Shown in pieces: positions 58,586 to 64,000 of a DNA stretch of 64,000 nucleotides. Positions within the stretch are counted from its first letter, which is position 1, and each line of letters begins with the position of its first letter. A model generated the notes under the pieces. That model made no database searches. It was not told where the DNA came from and saw only the letters and a list, made by a program, of their open reading frames with translations. The translations under genes were made by a program, and so were the position numbers. The DNA is from Paramecium pentaurelia (taxonomy: Eukaryota > Ciliophora > Oligohymenophorea > Peniculida > Parameciidae): assembly GCA_905183005.1 (NCBI GenBank), contig CAJJDO010000035.1, forward strand, positions 1 through 64,000, given 5' to 3'.

Positions 58586-61500
58586 TCAATAGCAGGATCT
58601 TTATTGAATATATTAATTCTAAATACCTTCAATGACGGCAATATCTCTCAATCTAAAAATTCCAACTTAATTCTCATAGATACATTCTATCAATTAAGTC
58701 TTCTTATCAATCTTTTAGACTATCACTTTGTAGCCAGGTTTTAGAATAAAATTATCACCTGTTATTGGTTTACAAATATTAATAGCTGTTCCATAAATAA
58801 ATGGGTTTTATTTGATTTCTTTGGATAATATTTTCTGAGAATTGATATAATTAGTTTGTAAATGAGCTGGTTTATTTCGAGCAGAATTCATTTAAGAGGA
58901 TATTTATGAATCTCTTTTTACTTTAGATTTGCAGTCATCGAATAGATTAAATTACGCATTTTTTTATGATTTATTTGTTGGTGTAAATGAATTTTAAGTA
59001 TGAACAGGGGATTTATTTTATTAATTATTGATATTACTTGTTTATCTAGATCTTTAATTATTACTTACTGGATTTATTTTATCCACTTAACAAGTAGATA
59101 AATGTCTACTTACTTAACAAGAAGCATCTGTTATTGATTCTTTCTCTGATATCTTAGTTAACATTTAAGGAGGTTGTTATGATGATTAATATATATCAGT
59201 AGATTCTCTCTTTGAATTCTCAGTTTAAGATTGTGTGGCCAATACTTCAGTTAAAGTATCCTCCTATTTCATCAAAGGTGAAGATCGTAATATACTTTCT
59301 GAGTGCATTTTTTAAAATGAATCATTACCAAAAGAACATTTAAAATTTTATAATCTTTAAATTCTTAAATGTTATTGTTTTCTTAAAGCACTCTCTATAT
59401 TAATAATTATAATATAAATACCATCTAATTACAAATTATCATTATCTTCTTCTTCTATATTTACTTTAATTTATTAATATATTTTAGGTGTCTAATTATT
59501 ATTATCATAATCCTACAATTTTTCTTAAGAGTTCTTTCTATCAAGATCAAAAATCATATCTGTTTTTTCTATTTTCTCCTCTAATATACAATTTTATATT
59601 TGATTATTTGTCAAATCATTATCCATTTCAACCTTCTAAATTACTAATTCCCAATTATCTTATTATTTTGTTTCTAAATTATCCTACTATTTTATTTCTT
59701 ATTTATCCTCAATAATTATTTATTATTATTGTAAAAATGCACTAGATTTTTTATTTTATTCATTTATCAATGTTTTATCTATTTTAAATATATTATTTAA
59801 TTTTCTCATTGCAATACTAGTATTTCCTAATATTTTGAAATCATCTACCTTTTGTATTGATTACTCAAACATATGAGAAAATAATAACAAAATTCTAAAT
59901 AAAATATTTAAATATACCCTTTTTATAAAAATAGATTTACTCTCTCTTTTAATAATTGCATATCAACTACTTAAGAATTCTAAATTTATAATTCATCAGT
60001 CTAATTCTTTTCCATAAACTTAAATTGTTTACTTGAAACTGTAAATTTTGAATGTCTATTAGAGCGTCTACTATTTCTATAAATTATTGATTCCTTATTG
60101 TTTTTTTGTGTTTTTTCAATTTATATACCTCTTATGGATTTATTATTCTTATTATACTATTATTATAAATACTTCAATTTTTATGTCATATTTAAATTAT
60201 GAATCATAATATTCATATTGATTAGATAAAGGAAAACAAATTTTACCATAATTATTTGTGAAATCTTCATAAATAGCAAGAGCTTTAGCAAATTCCAAAT
60301 AAATAGTCCATAATTATAAATCTTCATTATCTTTTGCATCAAATAAAAACTTTCTATCTCCCATTTCCTTCAACTTCTTATACCAATATGTTGAACATAT
60401 TTATAAAGTAAAATTCTTTTCATTTTCCAAAGCTAATACAGAATATATACTCTTTAATGGAATTGAACATAAAGGTAATTCACTATTGAGTGAGTCCTAT
60501 CTATTTGAATATAATCTAAGTTCTTTTCCATCTAGAATTACATATCTAGGTACCTATGAAACTCTATTTTAAGATTTTTTAATTAAAATTCCTTCTCTTA
60601 AAATAATATTTGTTTGATTTTAAGATCTATTAAATTTATTACCAATTTATTTTAAGATAATTGATTTAAGTGCTTTACTAGACATATTTTTAAACTTTTG
60701 AGTATCTTATGTACATTTTGGATAAATGTAGTTTATCAAAAAATTAGGTTTTGAATTAGATTTATTATCATTATTATTTTCAAAATTAATCTATTAATTA
60801 ACATTTGATTCTGCCATCAACCATTAGAATTATAATTTTTTACATTCCATTAATTCTTCAGTTTCAAAAGGTAAAGGTAATTATTATATAGCTTCAGCAA
60901 CAGCCTTATGTAATTGTCTTCTTTATTTAAATGTAATCCTCTAATATAAACAATCTCTCATAAAAGGACAAGTAAAACGATAAAAAATATTTTGTTCTCT
61001 AACTTCCATAACTTCAATAACTTCTTTAGCTTCTAATTCATCTAAATATTTTTATAATTTATTGTTGACAGCATTTTTAAATGGATTAATTCTATTTAAC
61101 AATTGAATATCAAAAATATCTCCAATAACACTAGCTGCTTTCAATAATAATTATTCTAAACATGATAATTTATCTATGATTGGACCATTTACTTCAATTC
61201 TACAATAAGGAGCATCTACAATAATACTTTCTTCATAATTAATTAAATTAACTAATTCATTTGTTATAGTAGCATATTTTGGACTTAGTCTAATTAAATC
61301 TAAATCAATTAAATTTTAAACAAAATTCAAAACCATTAATGGATTTCCACTTGTTTTCATATAAATCCATTACATAAAAAGTAATTCTACATCATTTTTA
61401 ATTAATATCTATTTATTTTCACAAAATAGAAATTAATTATTAATTTCTTTAGATTAATTCTCTTATAAAATTACATCATGAATTGAAGAAGTTATTCTTT

Positions 61501-63972
61501 TTCTTATTCCACTTTCACTAATACACTATTAAATTTATTATTCAGGCATAAACTTTTAAATATTAAATGAAAATCTTATCATTTTAGCAAATTCATCATC
61601 AGTTCCTCCTTTTCTTTCAACTCCTCTTAATTACATTAATATAAATGGATTTCCATCCATTCTATCCTCTAAAGCTGTTATACCTTCAATAGCAATATCT
61701 TCTTAAGATTTTCTTTTTTCTGCAACTTTTGGTTATATAATCATCTCTTAAAATGAATCTCTATACAATGCTAAAATAGTTAATCTATCATATGTTTTTA
61801 TCATTTGTTTTAAGATTTTAAAAGATATTTAATCATAATTTTAAATATCATCTAAACATAAAACAACTGGTGCTATTATATTAGTATATTTAATAGAATA
61901 ATTAATTTATCTATGAACAGATGATTTCATAACATCCCATCCTATTTAATCAGGAGCTCTTCCTTCATATAATTCAGATAATTTATTAGGAATTTATTCA
62001 AAAAAATTACTTAAAAATTGAAAAATTATTCTTTTTACATCAATTTCTTTCTCTTCTTCTTATTATCTTTGAGGAAACTTCTCCAAATGTCTATTATCAT
62101 TCAATCCTACAATCTCTTATAACATTTAAACTAAATTTTGTGGATGAATATTGACATCAATCATCATATTAAATAAATCCATATTTGCTGGTTTCTCAAC
62201 TCTTTTTGCATATAAAAGAAAGATTTATTTTAAAATACTTCTTAATCCATTTAATTTGAATGTTCTTGTTATAGGATCCAATTATTAAACAAGTATATGA
62301 GGAGACTCACCATATTTCCATGGATTATATTAATTAGAATTTATTTTCTCCTATATTCTATGTAACACCTTTTTAGCTAAACTACTCTTTCCACATCCAT
62401 ATGTTCCTTTTAAAATAATTAAACTTTTCTTATCAACTCCTCTGATTACTTTATCAATTTAATTTAAAAGCTTTTTATGTTATTCTTCTCTTCCAAATAA
62501 TTAAATAGCTATAAAATCTGATTTCTTTGCAAATCCATAAGCATAATTATGAGTTTTAAAATTAGGTAATAAATTACCTGGAGTAGGTTCAAGTGGTTTA
62601 TCTAGAGGTACATAAATATGAACAGGTGCATTTTTGCCTTTAACTTAAGTTTATGTTAAAAAAGCTGTACTTATACAATGACCAGCACTTTTAGCAGTTT
62701 CTAAACATAATAGAATTTTATGATGTGTTTCTGAACATGCTGCTTACATCAATCTAGCTGCAAGATTAACAGAATCTCCAAGAACAGAATATTCTCTTCT
62801 TGAACCACTTGTACCAACTACACCAGCAAAAACAGTACCTGTAACTATTCCAATTGAACATCCACAATTAATTTTTGGTAGTTCTTTATTCATTAATTAA
62901 GCTGTTAAAATAGCTCTAACAGGATCATTTTAATGACTTAAAGGAGGAAGACCAAAAACAACTATTAAAGTTGAACCCTTATCATCCATTAAAAGTTTAT
63001 TTAATGATCCTTCATGCATATATATACATTTTTATACAGTTTTAATGACTCTTTAAATTTATTCTAATCCCTAAGCATTTTTAGCAGAATTCAAATCCAT
63101 TTTTAAGTTAACAAACATAATTGATAATCTTCTTAATTCAGCACTCCAAGCTTCTTCATTTATATCAATATATGGTAGAAGTGCAGCAGGTATATATGAT
63201 TGAATCTCATTTCTAATCATTTAAAATTATGATAATGTAATGTTATTTTTGATTAAAAGGGCATCAGCCTTCATTTTCACTTTCGCTTATTATAATTTAA
63301 TGACTTCATAGTGTCCTTCATGATCAGCTACTTATTAACATTCAAAGAAATTATTAATCATATCATAAATCTATTAAGAAATGATAATCTTTCCACCTTC
63401 AGTTAAACAATGCTCAGAATGAAAAGCTTAAATTAAAGGATCTCCAGTTGCCAAATATTCCATTCTATTGAAAACACCACCAACATGAATAATATTCATT
63501 TCTCCAACTCCAAAACCAATCTTTACACTTAATTAAATACCCTATTCAATCTAAGCTTTAGTTAATTTTTCTTGAATTAATAATGCAGACTAAATGGCTT
63601 ATTTAAGCAAAGTTTCTAGATTTTACTGAAAGTTTTGATCATTAGGAGGAGGAGGCCAGATAACAATCATAGCATCTTAAGAATATTTAAAACTTTAATA
63701 CCTCCTGCAAATTTGAAAATATCACCACCACTTCTTCCTATACCTTAAACTAATAATTCCATATAGCGATTAATTGCAAATGCTATTCGTTCTGCTCCTT
63801 CTGTTCCCAATTAACTTAATAATTCTGTTAATCTTGTAAATCCAGATATATCTGCAAACATCACAACACTTTTTATTCTTTATTTTTCTGGTAATTTTCT
63901 TATTAATTTATTCATTTTTAGATTCAAAAGATGTTATACAACTAAAGCAGGTACATAACCTAAAATGGACAT
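58586..63972 (-). CDS. soluble-type adenylyl cyclase with P-loop region and SH3-like C-terminus
   Basis: Minus-strand ATG (63970-63972) begins MSILGYVPALVVQHLLNLKM; TGA is at 58586-58588; about 1,760 aa with several 23-27 nt introns. Cyclase domain 1: VVMFADISGFTRLTELL and, across a 26-nt intron (63676-63701), FKFAGDAMIVIWPPPP (metal-site Asp residues). Cyclase domain 2: LSIMFVNLKMDL, CGCSIGIVTGTVFAGVVGTS, REYSVLGDSVNLAARLM. A P-loop NTPase follows (LKGTYGCGKSSLAKKV, APVVLCLDDIQNY), then helical repeats. The last 400 residues are low-complexity and end in an SH3-like stretch (GYKVIVQKIDKKTQLIECIY, GIFRLRDIAVIEG). The order matches ADCY10-type soluble cyclases, which make cAMP in response to bicarbonate and Ca2+. 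Paramecium soluble cyclases are inferred to act in cilia or cytosol. Confidence 0.85.
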
Positions 63973-64000
63973 GGATTAACTCTAAAATTATTAAGACATA
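63973..64000. other. window edge, upstream of the cyclase
   Basis: 28 bp upstream of the cyclase start codon. Nothing can be called. Confidence 0.5.

Noticed and set aside
58586..59626. Separate SH3 gene starting at the ATG at 59624-59626
   Set aside because: The frame upstream of that ATG stays open and splices into the cyclase gene through two short introns, so one long gene explains the data better. RNA-seq would settle it.
59488..59715. Plus-strand ORF MSNYYYHNPTIFLK
   Set aside because: It is antisense to the C-terminal extension of the cyclase, which continues through this interval on the minus strand with consistent splicing.
1..64000. CRISPR arrays, bacterial operons, riboswitches or insertion sequences
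   Set aside because: The genetic code, tiny introns and gene families are those of a ciliate; no direct-repeat/spacer pattern or transposase was seen.

Overview
The window is macronuclear-type DNA of a ciliate, most likely a Paramecium species. It is strongly A+T-rich. Real proteins read through TAA and TAG as glutamine and stop only at TGA (genetic code 6). Genes are densely packed and carry 17-32 nt GT...AG introns. Family content also fits: trichocyst matrix proteins, a cysteine-rich surface antigen, SF-assemblin, MORN and Cache proteins. All calls below were made by reading the sequence with TGA as the only stop.

Layout: 1-900 holds small uncertain ORFs and short tandem repeats. 900-12941 (minus) carries a giant VLIG-like GTPase with a C-terminal Cys/His cluster and a vWA domain. 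It is broken by two single-N assembly joints (9853 and 12200), and about 1.2 kb on each side of each N is duplicated, so the apparent duplications are most likely unmerged contig ends. 13-17.8 kb contains one small gene and partly decayed ORFs. 17.8-29 kb is gene-dense: coiled-coil proteins, SF-assemblin, a MORN protein, a DnaJ membrane protein and two tandem trichocyst matrix protein genes. 29-35.2 kb is a decayed, gene-poor zone with long ORF remnants on both strands, one of them a Ser/Gly-rich gene.

35.2-44 kb: cyclic-nucleotide phosphodiesterase, a Tim44/mL45-like protein, a B-box/coiled-coil/WD40 protein, tRNA-Met(CAU), a CXC (tesmin/LIN54-like) DNA-binding protein, a helical-repeat protein with a possible mitochondrial leader, and a double cNMP-binding protein. 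44-50.5 kb: a 1,663-residue cysteine-rich surface antigen and an NT-C2/coiled-coil protein. 51-57 kb: a Cache-domain membrane protein, eIF3e, a tiny ORF, RPB6 (16 bp from its divergent neighbour) and a very Gln-rich coiled-coil protein. 57-64 kb: cathepsin L and a large soluble-type adenylyl cyclase with a P-loop and an SH3-like C-terminus.

Cyclic-nucleotide metabolism is well represented (cyclase, phosphodiesterase, cNMP-binding protein), but nothing indicates co-regulation. Neighbouring genes look functionally unrelated, as is usual in Paramecium.
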